The position numbers were made by a program, and so were the translations under genes. From the NCBI RefSeq assembly GCF_013373865.1, contig NC_050470.1:3456373-3520372 (forward strand): 64,000 nt of DNA, in the 5' to 3' direction. Positions 1-13,398 of this stretch are shown here, in pieces (position 1 is the first letter of the stretch; each line of letters begins with the position of its first letter). The DNA comes from Monomorium pharaonis. Its lineage: Eukaryota; Arthropoda; Insecta; Hymenoptera; Formicidae. The notes below the pieces were generated by a model. That model did not search any database. It worked only from the letters and a program-made list of their open reading frames with translations, and had not been told where the DNA came from.

Positions 1-2884
1 ATGATATAAAAAAAGATGAAAACCAACTAGTATTAAACCGAATTAATTTAATTGGGCTAAAGTTAAAGTTAAGGAGATAAAAGCGTAACTTGCAATTCAT
101 TTTGAGATTTATTGAATAAATATTCCGAGAATCTCTCGAATTATATGAATTCTAGATTTATATTCGCCCTTCATTCGTATCCTGTTCGCGATAATCTAGG
201 ACGCTACGTGTAACCTATGGCTAACGCAATTAAATGCAAAAGCGTTCGGCAGAAATGAATCTCTAAAAAAGTTAATTCAACGTGATCTCAATGGCTTCTA
301 TCGTTCGTATCGTGAATCGATTATTATTCTCGCTATTTTTCTTTTAAACGAAGCGAATTGATCATCTTTATGCTGTGAGGATTATCAGGATTATACGTTT
401 CATTTTTGTTAGATCGCTTTATCACTTATGCAACTTAAGGAAGATTCATTTTATTTTCAAAATTGCAAACATTAAATTTCTAGTTGCATTAATAATAGGC
501 TATTAATATTTATGACTTTTGTACATCGCAGAATATTTTTCATTAAGTCAGAAAACACAATGAAATAATACGTAAAATTATATCAAATTCAAGACTGTCT
601 TGCGATTTTTTAGGCGGTTAGCACGTTGTTTATTGAGGGAAAATACTAAACACGTTTGTGTAGATAAACATTTGTGTGTAGGACACTTAGATGAAAAACA
701 TAATACAACAAAATGTATTTGTGATTCTACGAAAAAAAAATCTCCAAGCCTAGGATATTATAAAAGAAGAGATCGGAAAACGAATTTATTGTACACAGAT
801 ATTGCGTGGAAACAAATCATTCGGGACACGTCGCAGGAAACTAAACGAGCTAACTCAGCATGGCAAGAATCAAAGATGTGAGTGTCCCCGTATCTCGATT
901 ACACGTTTTATAAATGTGATTTCACTCGAGTATCTCGTTCTAAAGTCTCCCATTTAACTTTGTCCGTAACTGTAAGAAATTAATTTTACGATGACGTACC
1001 AGAGCACTCTTGTGCTCGTAACACTAATTCGTCATCTATTTTATTAGCCCTCCCCCCTCCCTCCCCGTCCCGCTGACGTTGAAACAATTTGGATCGTTTG
1101 TACAGATTTTATTTCTGACATTCACATCTTTACTGCTTGCTATCCCGGCATAACGGTCACCATCGATGCAAGTATAAAAATAAAATTGTACATAAAACTT
1201 CCAGGGAGCTTGTCTCATGTTGTCGTCCGCGAATGATGAGCGCGCTAGCTGGGCGCGTAATTGATGTTTAGCGAACAGATCATTTCCAGCGGCATTTTAC
1301 AAGTACGTATTCGCGTCTGATATTACTTCATTTTTATGACGTTTTCGAATGATCCATTTGGGATCTTAATTACGATAAACATTACGATATGCAGTCAATC
1401 CGCTTACGCCTTGCAAAAACTTTTCCGACGGGAAAAAACGTTCCGGAATCGCACAAGATGTCATTCACTTTCTGTATTATAAGCCTCATTTAGATCAAAC
1501 GATTTAGCAGTAATTACGGTGTTTTAAATTTTTTGCTTGTCAGCGATGTACTCGTTTACTCCAAAAATAAAGAAAAACATAGAAATAAAGAAAAAAAAAA
1601 ATCTTAAGACGAAATGTGAGATGCGACTATTTCTTTTCGTGTTCACTTCAAATACTTTGCCAAAATATCATTTTCATAAAAAATTGAACGGCAATTTTGA
1701 ATTCAAACGGAAAATTCAATTGGACGGGCTTAATTCGTTAAGAAGTCTAAACAGAGGTCGAATGATCTTCGTATCATTCTCCGACGAGAAAGCGGATCTG
1801 TACCGCTAAAATGCGATAAACCAGTGGTGGGATTTGGAAGCTTTTAACGTTGAGCCACGTGATCCTTCGCAACATTCTCGACGCTCTACACTAGCGTGAC
1901 TTACACGCGTGGCGTTCACGCTATACGCAACGTGAGGGGGTGCGGTGTCCCGTCCCGTTGGAAATAACACGGCATTCCGACTTGTAATCGCGGAACTTGA
2001 ACAAATAATTTCGCGGGGCAATGTAGAGATTGCTGCTTTAAGAAACTATCTTTCCTCGCGCGGAGATAACGCGATTACGCGAAATTAAGCGTGACCTTGG
2101 ACCGAGAGAAGAAATTAGGGGCGGAATACGGGATAATAAGTCCTGAAAGGCAGGACGGAAAACGGAGAGAATGGAGGAAGTTGGCTATCGACTCTCGGGG
2201 AAACGTATAATCCTGATTCCCACGGTGATCTTTTATTTCTCTACCACGTTTCTGGCTCGAGTTTCAACAGCTCGCTGGTGCGATAGGTCGCCCGAACACG
2301 CCAGCTCTTTCGAGAAGCAATCAAGTTGCCCTTTTCGGTGTGCCTGATACACGAGCTTGCCTTCGAGCGCTCATTACCCGAACGATAGGACCGATCCACT
2401 TGCCATTCTAGACTACCTTTGTAATCGTCTTCGTTTTTCATCTTACTATTTGGTTACTTCGTCGAGGTTTTCTAGGAATTGCGCAAAAAAACAGGCGAAG
2501 GTACATTTACAGAGCGCGCTGTTATATCATCCAATGAGCAATTAATTAATTAAAGGCTTAGGTGGAACCTTTGTATAATGTTACTTTGAAGTTATTATAT
2601 ACAGTTCACTTATTCTAAATTGAGTATCTTCCTGACAGCAAATGGAAGAGTAATTTAATAATCATTCTATCTGACATGTGTGGGTACAATTTATGGTATT
2701 TCATCAGCCGTAATGCATATTGTCAATATGCATAATGGTTAAATAAATACGTCGTCGGATGATATATTGCAGCGCGCCCTCCGCGTTTCACGGATATATA
2801 CACATACGAATATATGTACAGACAATGTATGTAAAAACACGCTTGCCAGATGCGAGTTACCATTGGTTGGACAATCATAGGTAC
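1..2884 (-). other. nAChR intron (partial) after the TM2 exon
   Basis: This is the start of the intron following the 87-bp exon; its far end is outside the window. It is AT-rich to about 1000, then mixed. A C-rich run lies near 1047-1075. A plus-strand open stretch bounded by splice-like signals occupies 614-877 and is listed separately. No receptor exon was seen here. Confidence 0.8.
614..877 (+). other. Open reading stretch bounded by splice-like sites, unknown
   Basis: A plus-strand open frame lies between an acceptor-like signal (gcgattttttag at 602-613) and a consensus donor (gtgagt at 878-883). The enclosed segment is 264 bp, a multiple of three, and contains no stop. Its translation is basic and has five cysteines near the start (one in ARCLLREN, then KHVCVDKHLCVG and TTKCICD), followed by a Lys/Arg-rich tail. 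I recognise no family. The frame has no ATG at its start, so it could only be an internal exon, and it would be antisense to the receptor intron. Stretches of this length arise by chance in AT-rich DNA, so this is a candidate only. Confidence 0.15.
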
Positions 2885-2971
2885 CTATTAAAGGGACAGC
2901 GTCCGAAGTCGTCGGCATGCTTTCTGCCACGAGGTTCAGGAAAACTGTCAGCGACAGTAGAATGGTCACTC
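2885..2971 (-). CDS. nAChR alpha subunit, 87-bp exon with most of TM2 and TM2-TM3 linker
   Basis: Minus-strand translation gives VTILLSLTVFLNLVAESMP and then TTSDAVPLI, with phase 1 at both ends (Gly codons split at both junctions). This completes the pore-lining TM2 begun in the 195-bp exon. Numbered from the -1' Glu, Thr falls at 2' and 6' and the conserved gate Leu at 9'; Glu at 20' is the extracellular ring. The acceptor is acctgttcag|GAG and the donor ATAG|gtacct lacks G at +5. The next exon of the gene (TM3, expected to begin with TYFNC) was not found between 1 and 2884, so it should lie left of the window. The linker SMPTTSDAVPLI is closer to the alpha6 pattern than the rest of the protein is. 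Read-through of the donor stays open for about 48 residues. Confidence 0.95.
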
Positions 2972-5900
2972 CTGAACAGGTCCAAAAAATTATACGTCAA
3001 TACTATGTCGTAACGCCACAGATTTAACGTGCTACCTTGGATCTCTAGGACACCTAGATTAAGTTTCTAGAATTCATTAGGCCGTCGACGCCCGTAATTG
3101 GGGAGATTCGGATAGGACACACATATGTGCTTTCAAATTTTTCTCGAGTGACGTAGGTCAGCTTGAATATCAATCATGTCCAAGCACTACTCAAACTTCC
3201 AACTGGTCTCTCCGAGAGTTTCCTGGGTTTGTTGAAATTCTCGCACTCGCGTATCGTGATTACGATCTTGAATGATAACGCTGATTTGCGAGTCTAGTTC
3301 GAACTGAGATGCAATTTAGAGATTTTGTCGTAAAATCTCCATATTTTTGATCACGAAGAAGGACGTAGTTGGAATAAGATAATCTTACTCCAATGTGACG
3401 CGAAAACTTCACATTTTTATTAACTTTTTCAATAATTGTTTATCGCAATCTTGATGCGATGTTGTGTGGCAGTTATTTAGAGAGTAATGTTGTGTATAAA
3501 GAATTTATTTTACATATAAATCCCCAAAAATCGCTACAAATGTAACAAGAGAAAAACTACTGGAGCCTGCTGCATCAATGTTGAAGAGAATGGCTTGTAA
3601 CTGAATCAGGACTCGTTGATTACAACGTGATATTAATGACGATGAGGGAATGTCGGGAATGATCCAACAGAATCCGTGCAATAATCGCGCGAATTACGCG
3701 ATTCTGCGCAAACATTTGAGAAGACATGTCTGTGAGCTCGCTCGTATGATTAAGTGTGGACGACCACGAACAATCGAATGCTGTGTATCTATTCGCCCGC
3801 GGCAGGATTTCCAAAGATAGGATTAACTCGCAAAGTTCGGAACGTGTAACGGACGCAGCGTGGAAGCGCTGTACTGCGAGGAGCCGCAACGTTAGGCGAC
3901 TTTGGTGGATCTGCCTAAGTCGCTGGCAACTCCATTACTGCGTAACAGTCTTCAAAGTGACCAGGAAAATTCGATTATCTTCCTGCTCCTCTCCAGAATA
4001 GGAAACTTCTGCGAGCGATTGACAACCCTCGTCCGCATGAAACGTATAGTCCGACCGCAAACTGATTGGGCCGAGTGAGATTCGAATTGTCATATCGAGA
4101 ATCAAATAATTCGATTAAGAATCCGAGGTATCATACACCAATGCTAATTGAATGTTATTATTCTGTGCAGGAAGTGATATAGGTACAGAGGTATAAATGT
4201 AATGTTTGTAAGAGGTAACAATTTACACTTTTATGCAATAATAAAGTTCAGTGATCACATAACTAAAACGTTTACTTTACAAAACATCCTTTATATTTCT
4301 CTTTTAAACGTGATAATTTTTGAGGGGGCATATAATACAATTAATCTGGACATATTATGTAAATAATTAAAGATTTATGCTTTTGATTATATTTTGAGAA
4401 ATCCATTAAAAAAGACCTCTAATTTGTTTGATTCTTGAAATTTTATATTTATTATTTACTTTATTTATACTTTCTGTTTTCTGTTCTAATTCTTGCTGAA
4501 ACACAATTGTTCAATGTAACACTAATAAGAAATGAATTGGCGCTATAACTAAAATTTTGAAAAAACTTAGACTTGGTTTTTGTAAAAAATTCGTTAATTA
4601 TTAAAATTAGCAAGAGACATAATTTTTTGTGAATCTTGGAGACAATTCTCGTCATTGCATATGTCAAGATATTACAAATTTAAGTGAGAATTATTGAAAA
4701 ATTAGCCTTTTTATATATTAATCTGCAAAAAAGAAATTTCGTTTTTATTGTTATAGAATACTGTTACATATATGAAAAGACAATTAAACGGAGATAATTT
4801 GGTTTTATTACATTTTCGTTAATAACTACTCTTGTTCCATTCTCTAGTAACAGTAAGTACGTGCGAAATTACGTAATTTTCCTTGAACGAAACCAACAAA
4901 CCGTGATGTCGCGAGTTAACTCCAAGTTCGGAGTATTACGATGGCTCTTGGAAACGCGAAGGGTCTTGACAGTGAGTCATTAAGCTTGATGTACGTATAC
5001 ATAGTTAGTTAAGTTATATGAAACGCCGTTGTATAGCATAGTGGATTCACTCTACTAGTCAATAAATTGTTGTTGTAATTAAATTGTCGTTCGCAAATCA
5101 GAAAGTATAAAAGATTTCACGTGTTCGCCGACCGTGGTGCTTCAGGAACGAATCTCGCGTCAATCGACACAATTATTAGAATGTTTATTAATTGTGAGCC
5201 ATAAGCAATCGTTGAATAAACAATTCATGTTAAATTATATATGTTATTACAGATATTATCTGATTGGTGAAAAAGTTGAAAGTAATAAAAAGAATTAAAA
5301 CCATTTTTTTAAACAGGGAAAATTTGGAGCAAGTTATTACAGTTAGCTTTTTAGTCAAAAAGAGTAATATATTTGTATATATACATTATATGTATTCATA
5401 TAACGGTTATAAACTATAAAAGGTAACGTTTTTTTATATTTTTACTGTTGAAACTAAATATTTTATTGTGTAAACAGTTTGTTTTATTGAAACATAAGCG
5501 GAGAGAGGTATGTTATAATGCTTTTATATATTCTTTTATAGTATGTAAATTTAGTTGTAATAACATGTTGCGTTTAAATTGTAAATTGCATTTAAATGTA
5601 CACTGGTTTTCGATGTATGTAAGAAAAACATTTACGTATCATATATTTCTTTTATAAATTTCGGTTTGCATTCTAATAAAATAATTATTTAGTACAAAGT
5701 ATTTTGTTTAATTTCATGATAAACTTGCTCTTATGTACACATGTTTGAGATGTGATATTGTAAATGTAACAATTTGCTCTATAGTGAAGTAATTTATGAT
5801 TATGATATACCTTCTGACGAAAATTTCAAGTTTTAATATTTCAATGTTTAATATTTGAATAGTTCAAAAACATTGATTGATATAAATTAGAAAACACTTG

Positions 5901-7224
5901 GCTACCTAGTTAAGAAAGATAAACTTGAATTATATAAATATTCATTGATTTAAATTTACACATTAGTTTGAAAAAAATTAAAAATTGTAGCCTTCTCCTG
6001 TGTTCCATTATTAAAAAATGCAAAATTATCGGTAATCTCCAATCACAGTGTCAACACTTTGAGATCATATAAATCGAAGAACTTTAATAATACCGAAAGG
6101 CAAGAGCATCTTCTTTGTACCTTTCGTTTGCGCTTTAATTCGTTTAATAGTACATTTAAGTGAGATACAATCGAATGAGAGCACCGTATTTCGATGAGAT
6201 CGACGCACGTAAACCGCGACAAGGTGCGTCCGCGGTGGGTGGCAAACCGCCAATAACATCGGGGGTTGTCGGTCAGCGGGGGAAGGCGCGGAGCTTGAGG
6301 AAGGCTGACCAATTAGTTCCTTGCTATTAGACCCGAGCGCTCGCTGGAATATTGGAACGCGTGCGCGATCGATACTTTTTCGAAACATGTCCGGGAGTGT
6401 TGGACGAGAACTGCTGGTCGTACGACCTGCTTTCATGTTGATGCGTCGCATACGACAGATTATCATCATCCCAGAAATGTGCAAGTTTGTCGACAGAAAA
6501 TATAGATTGATGATAGCAATTATGGTAGAAGAGTAGAAGATTAATTTTCATACATTCAGTTAAGAAAAAACTGTTTGCAAACTTTCAATACGTCCAATGT
6601 TTAAAAATTTCTTTTTACACTATGTATTTGTATCATACATATCTATGTATGATTGTATAATATAACTGTCATTAAAAGATATTTAGAAAACGCATCGAAT
6701 TTTAGTTCGATGAGTTTTATTTCATAGATTTATGTAAAGGTTTCAATTATTAAAATATTAAATTGTATTTTTTATTTACTACAGAATTAATGCTCTGTAA
6801 TTTTATTCTGACTGAATTGTTTCCTAAATTTTATTAAATCAACAATTCCAAATCATAGTCATTATATATTTATGCGAATGTATAATATTTGCTTGCGTAT
6901 AGAAAATATTATTTATGCAGGTATTGAAGAAACAGGGCTACATGCCAAGTTTCTTACAGGAGAAGTATTGATTTGGAAAAACAACAATAAATTTTTTGCA
7001 TAACAAACTAAAATAGATTAGAGCTTTGTAGCTGGCACTGTATTACAATTTTTTTATAATGGTTGAATTTATGTTTACATGTTGAATTTATCTCCTTGTT
7101 TTTATATGAAAAATATCGGGGAACAGTCAGCGTAGATTTTTCCAATGCGTCGAAAAAAATATGGATGACATTTGATTTAAATTATCATTAACTTTCCAAG
7201 TATTTACATTCTTCCTCAATGCTG

Positions 7225-7273
7225 TTCTATTTTAGAATTGCACATTTGTCTTTTCTATTTTAGAATTGCACAT
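7225..7273. repeat. Tandem duplication, 21-bp unit, 28-bp period
   Basis: The 21-bp unit ttctattttagaattgcacat occurs exactly at 7225-7245 and 7253-7273, separated by 7 bp. It is a recent local duplication in intron DNA. Confidence 0.9.
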
Positions 7274-7690
7274 CTTTTAACTGCCACGTGGATAGTTTCT
7301 CGAAATTTGTCATCCTTTGCATCGCGTCGCGCCTTAAATCACAACGGGTCGCAAATAACGCTGACTTTTCAGATTTTTCACTACAACTTCATTTCAGTTG
7401 ATTTCCCACCCGAGTCTCTCGCGTATGTAACAAGTGTTATAACCGCCGCGGGAATCGTGCAACCAGTCTTAATGGAATTTCATTCCTAGCGAAACGGTGC
7501 ACGAAACGTTCACCTGTTCTCGAGTAAGATGATGCCTTTGGGGGATGTCAGGCATCTCGTGGCGTTTATTCTTACCATATTCTTCAATTTCGTAAATAAA
7601 CTATAGTTTTGCTTTTGGATTATTTGTAATTTTTTACTAGCTCGTATTATATATATATATAGAGGATATTTTTATGGAATGCGTATCACT

Positions 7691-7833
7691 ATAATTTAAG
7701 TTATTTTTTAATACGTTTCCATTTAGCGATTTTTACGTAAATAAACGTTGAAAGTTATAGCTTGATACTTCAGATATTTATTACAACAATGTTCAATCTT
7801 TCATCAACAAATAAATTTATTAAAACTCTTTTA
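7691..7833. repeat. Dispersed repeat, copy 1
   Basis: About 140 bp align with 63428-63560 in the same orientation with scattered substitutions and one short gap. Shared anchors include aaataaa(c/t)gttgaaa, the region around atatttattacaacaatgtt, and a terminal aatttatta. The family is unknown; two copies 55 kb apart point to an old mobile or satellite-derived element. Confidence 0.65.
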
Positions 7834-8959
7834 ACAAGATGCTGCAAAAGGTACAATTTAGATGACCGACATATATTCCACAACTCTTCTCTGTATTCAT
7901 TGTATATTTCATTTTTAATTTATTATGTCATTTTATATCATCTGTATTCCATCACATTTGTATTTACGTTTGTGTATAAATTTCTATTTACCATGAATTT
8001 TACCATCCTGCTCTCCATTGGTATTTTTGAAAATTTTAAGTATGTTATGAAGTATATATAATTGTATGTGTGCAATTTTCTTTCTTCTCCTGTTACACTT
8101 AACTCTGTTATATTCTTATGTCTATATAAAAGACGTCACGTTTGTTGGCAAGAGGGCGAGATAGAATAGCTACGTGGCCACCCACGTCGCCCCCTTTGTC
8201 ATGATAATGTTCAATCAAATACAGCCCTCAACGAGGCCGGGTTAGCAGCGCAACGCACGCATTTCTCTCGCATTTATCCGGTTAATGAAATTCGCAAGCG
8301 GCCGCAATGTGCCCTCTCGCCCCCTTCGGAATTTATAGCGGTGCGATGTTATGTAAATTTCGTTTCCGCACATTTTTAACCATAATCAAGTGTAGTTGGT
8401 ACGATATTGTTGTCAAGAAAACTCACAATTTCAGAGCGCTTGGAAGTAGCTGCATAATTTCCGTAATGATGCCGCTTTATGTTTCTAATTGAGTTCACGA
8501 AACAGTTCAACTCTCCCATTCTCCTAAAGCGCTACAAAAATTTCAACGACTGTTAGTCACCCAGATTTAAGATTACATTATGGTAATATTCGATTACACA
8601 AATGTGTCTTATATATTTTCGTATTAGTTTCCCTTTTATGGAGTCAACGAATGTTCGCGAGAAAAGATTCGCATAGGTTTACACATGGGCATCATTATCG
8701 ATACTCGGAAATTTGTAATGATTCCAGGGATGTATCGACATTCCTGAGATAAATGTGACGCGAACCACCGAAAGTTCCGAAGTCCCTAATCCTCGTGTGA
8801 TCCTTGAGAAGGAAAGTTCTGTCGGACGTTAGAGCGGGTCTACGAAAGATATCCTGGACTTCGCCAATGATTAATTACAGGATGGAGGAGATAGATGTCC
8901 AGAAGCAGGAAAATGTGGTTTAGGGCGAGGAGAAATGGAACTTTTTGATAAATCGAATG

Positions 8960-9138
8960 TACACGGCGAAAATTTCTTGGTAAAAAGAAAGTTCAAGAGT
9001 ATATTGTGTATATTATAAATTATTACATAAAGTATGTTACAAATTTTTATAGCACGAGGATTTTAAAAATTATTTAAGTTTAGAGCGTTATTTTGGACAG
9101 CCCTGAGTAAACTTTACTGGGAATTTTTACTCATGTGC
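8960..9138. mobile_element. TIR-like short element (possible MITE)
   Basis: The left end tacacggcgaaaatttc (8960 onward) is approximately inverted at the right end (about 9113-9138, tttactgggaatttttactca followed by tgtgcc). The element is about 180 bp, AT-rich and without coding potential. The ends resemble those at 42052 and 61723, sharing CAC followed by a GAAAA-type run. Confidence 0.35.
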
Positions 9139-9569
9139 CAATTCAAGTTCAACACAGTTTTTGTTATTAACATTTTTATAGTTTAACATATTTAATTTTT
9201 TATATTTTTTCATATTAACATAGCATCGGTTTAGTTAATACAACAATTTACTGTATAAAGTAGAAAAAAAACTAGAATAGTACAAAATTTATAGTGTAAA
9301 CAAAATAATCTTAATTATGTGGGCGATTTTTTTATCTAGTAACGTTAGAAAAATATGCGTCGTATTCTAAAGTTAAAGTTAAAAGATAATCTGAATATAT
9401 GTTAATAAATTTATGATCTTATTTTACTTTGGCTTTAATTTACTTAAAGTTCATGTTAGAACATAATATGATCTACTACTTGTCTGCTGAATATTAGCAA
9501 GTAATCGGTAATAAAATTTCCTCTATTAGACAAGAAAACTATCCCGAAGCTCTTCCTGACTGTACAGTG

Positions 9570-9590
9570 TATATATATATATATATATAT
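9570..9590. repeat. (TA)n microsatellite
   Basis: An uninterrupted AT dinucleotide run of about 21 bp. Confidence 0.95.
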
Positions 9591-12064
9591 TTTATCCGAC
9601 CTGCGAGAACTTTTGGTGAGAGAAGAACGAGGTTCTTGCGTCTTAAGTGGCAGTAATGCCTTACTTGGGTTTTAAAGCGCGCCCAACCGAACGTCAAAGA
9701 AAATGAATGACATGAAGCAACAATGGCGAAAGACAAAAGGAAATCCAAAGACGAGGCGGAAACAATGGGACAGAGGTGAAGAAATAAGGAGAGTGCTGCG
9801 AAAAGATACCGCAAGAGTTTCGGCTGCTTCGTCACAAAACCCATCAGTAGATTGCACCCCTGCCGGTTTTCGCCCGTCATAAGTCCCGTCTTTGCGACAC
9901 CGGGATTTACTTCGCCGGTTTCATAAAGCGACGCTTGACAGCTGTGGTTGAAATTGCCACAGATTTTCCAAGTAAAAATTTTGTAACTGGGTCGTAAACG
10001 TTGACGCTTTATTGGTCTCCCGAATAGCATAATATTATCCCTCGCGATGTGTGAGCTTTCACACGAAGTACTATTATACTTGTATTATCCTAAGTACATT
10101 TACATTCTGCATTCTGTACAAAGTACTTAGAATTAACGGTTTATTGTATTACAGACAACATCAAAATTAAAAGGATTAATGGTCGTATTAAGGGAACGAG
10201 TATAGTACGTGTTTGCCCCCTTCACGAAATTCAAACGGATTATTTTCATGAAATTAAAATTAAATCGCGTAATATATTTGAGCTTTTACGCATGGTATTA
10301 TCAAATCGCGCAGTAAAAGATGGGCAATTATGATAATTTTGAAGACACTCTTGTGCTCGTTTAATTCTCGTGATACATCATTCGTATACGAATTAGACTC
10401 TTGGGACATTAAGTGCCGCAGAATATCTCGAACCGCGCGCGAGGTATGTAAGTTTGAGGAAACATATATACATTGCTCTTCTGAGAATCGAGAAGTGCAA
10501 AATGGAGCCGAGACACTAAGATTAAAATAATTCATAGAAAAAGTTCTTTAAAACTTGATCAATTCTAATTTTTCTTTCGTATTTTCCCACTAGAAATATG
10601 CGACAGATAAATATCATTAAAAGTCAATTAAAACGTTACTAAATATAAATTTGCGCGTTTTGTCAAATTGATAACAGATGAAAAAGATTTAGGTTTTAAT
10701 AAAAACCTGCTCCAAAAGATATTTAGTTTTATATTGAGAAATTGGCGTTGACGATTTGCAATTTCCTAAAATGAGCGCTCAAATCGGTGGTTATAGCGGT
10801 AAAATGTACGAAAAGTTGAAAGTGCCAGTCGGCATCGAAGAAGTTATTCGTTCACTCTAATAGCATCGTCACCGGAAATTGCGTCGGCGCGCACGTGAAG
10901 ATAATCCCGTGGGATTAACGACAGCGGCTGCGTAGCGCAAAAGTTATCCACATCTTCTTTCTCCCTCACGACTTCTCATCTATCCGGCGCAGCGTAGGGA
11001 AACTTTGCGAAAGAGTGCGGCAGTACGTAGATAGAATTCTTAATAAGTGCTATCGAATCCACCTAGATAAAGTCGGTGGCGAGTGTCTTGATTTCTTGAT
11101 TTCACTTGGTGAAACCTTGATGGGCTATTATTAAATAGAGAAAAATGAAGCTCTAACTTTAGCTCTAAGTTAAGGCCGACATGTAATTATTAACTCGTTG
11201 AATTTTGATGGTATCGAACGCAACGAACGAGCATTCGTGTAAAAACCGTTTCGAAACTCCAAAATTTAATTTTAAAACTTGATGAATGGCAACCGGTTTC
11301 TATAATAAAAGTATTTAATCGATTGATTCAGTTGAATTACATGGCTCGCGTTGAACTTTGTGCAAATAGATTGGTTCTAATTATCATTAAAATTGGCAAG
11401 AAAGAAACAGAAGACATTGTTAGTGCTTGCAAATGATTAAGGATTAAGCAGCGTACGTACAATGCATATGCATAGACGTGAACGCATTTCGTCGTTGGAA
11501 TATCCAGGAACTACCCTATGAAGTATGACACGTGATAATGAGGTACCCTGCATACAGCCGTGCTGCAATGCCAGGCTTTACTGTAACTTGCCATAGTCGA
11601 CACAACGTCAAGCACAAATTGCACGCACCGAAAGCTCGCCGAGCACTTGCGTTATGGCGTTTATTTAGTATGATTACTAGGTCGCGCTACGTCGAGGATT
11701 GACAATACGTCCAAGATTCGTTAAGGTATACGCGAATAAAAATGATAAAAAAGAGAAAGTAAAAAAGAAGATAAAGAAGGTATGCAAGAAAAATGTATGT
11801 AAAAGTTTGTAAAGTAAAAAAGAAAAAGTAGACAAGCTATAGTCGTATTCGCTTCTTGTCTCTTGCATCGATAAATAATTAGCTCTTGTTTCTTCATATT
11901 AACAACTTGTTTCTTCATCTAGCGCAACAGTGACGCTCATGACTTGGTGCATCTCATTCGATTGTATATATTCATTTATTTATTCTTTTATTTTATTATA
12001 TCGAAGTTGCATTTTGTGAAAAGATATTAGTGAGTATTTGATTATACATATGTTTATTCCAAAA

Positions 12065-12115
12065 CAATCGATTTTAATTTTAATGATAGTTGGTCATTAA
12101 AATTAAAATCAATTG
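12065..12115. repeat. Inverted repeat with 22-bp arms and 7-bp loop
   Basis: The left arm (12065-12086) and right arm (12094-12115) are reverse complements with one mismatch; the loop is tagttgg. In RNA either strand would fold into a long AU-rich hairpin. It could be a remnant of a palindromic mobile element. Confidence 0.9.
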
Positions 12116-13321
12116 ACAGGTCTAACGAAAAATATGTATTGAACTGTTTCGTAGAAAAAGTAGAAAAAAAAAGACTCTTATTCAGTGTTACACACTTAGA
12201 CCTAACTTAAATTTATTCAGATAAAAATAAGATAAATTACAATTATAAACGTATCTTAGATAAAGATTATTTACTTTTAAATTTATGTTGATAAAATATA
12301 AAATTATATAAAATTATATATCGTTTATCTAGAAAATATAACATTGCTGTTGAGCAAAACAGTTTAAGATGTAAAAACAAAATCCATATTCAGAACGCTC
12401 TTTTTATCGTTCTTGTCATTCTTGTTTTACATTTAATGAATAATAAAGACGAATGACGAAAAAGTGCAGCGAACACTATTCTTAACTTCATCAGTGACTG
12501 TAATATTAGAAATGGTTCTTAAATGTTCATTATATAAGATCATCTTCATAATTAACTAGACTTTAAAAATTTTATAAAAATAATTTACTGGAAAATTTAG
12601 ATGGACGTTAAGATTGCATTATTAAATCACATAAAAAACATTCTACTTTTCCAAGAAGTATTCTACTTTGCATCACTTACAGTTCGAGTAATATTAATGC
12701 CTCGACATTTCACTTAAGGAAAATCTACTTCAAGTTGGTCAAAGAATTAATTAAGGTTAATGGTTCTGGAACATTTTGTATAATCTTCATCTAGATCGAA
12801 CATCTCGGGGGAAGACTCGGAAGTTTCGAATTTCTCCTCTTGCCTCGTAATTTAATTTCTAGCGCACAATTTAATCGAAACGCATTGATGTCACAATGAA
12901 GCCGAATGCAATAACCAATAAAGTTTCGATCTCAAGCCCCACATTAATACGCGAAATAATATCGATTCGGCACCCGGCGTTGCCTATAAGAGTTATACAG
13001 CGCCGAGAGAGGAAATATTTTCACACTGCGTTTTGAGAGCTCCCGAAAATAATGCGCGACGTAAAGAGTGCGTTACGTCCAGTTGGTCTCTGACACTCTA
13101 ACACCATATAACGTTTGTCGAAAACAGCCTCGAGGGTGATGACATTGACGGCGACATCACGAATCGGTCTCGATTCTGGGTTGTCGTTTTCCCGAAGCAC
13201 CATAGGGAAATTTCAATTCAATTCTCGTGCGAACGACAAACACGAGAAAGTCGTTTCTCAAACCGGCCACGGTTATGCGGGACAGCTTGCCGAAGTGAGA
13301 TTGTCATTCGCAATACTTCCC

Positions 13322-13398
13322 TTTACACCGAGAAAAATGTAGAAAGTAATGTAATAAGAATTTTTACATGTCAATACATTTCTTTGTGCAACGATGCA
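13322..13398. mobile_element. Possible very short TIR element carrying the tttacaccgagaaaaat end motif
   Basis: It begins with tttacaccgagaaaaatgta, and about 60 bp later comes tacatttctttgtgcaa, roughly the inverse of the start. The first 18 bp (13321-13338) recur exactly at 17693-17710. Confidence 0.3.

Noticed and set aside
1..2884. Search for the next receptor exon (TM3, TYFNC...)
   Set aside because: No minus-strand match was seen; the exon most likely lies outside the window to the left.
9539..10030. Minus-strand open frame of 163 codons, among the longest in the window
   Set aside because: It has a TA-microsatellite-derived Ile/Tyr run near its C-terminus, no recognisable domain, and overlaps other open frames. 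It looks like a chance ORF.
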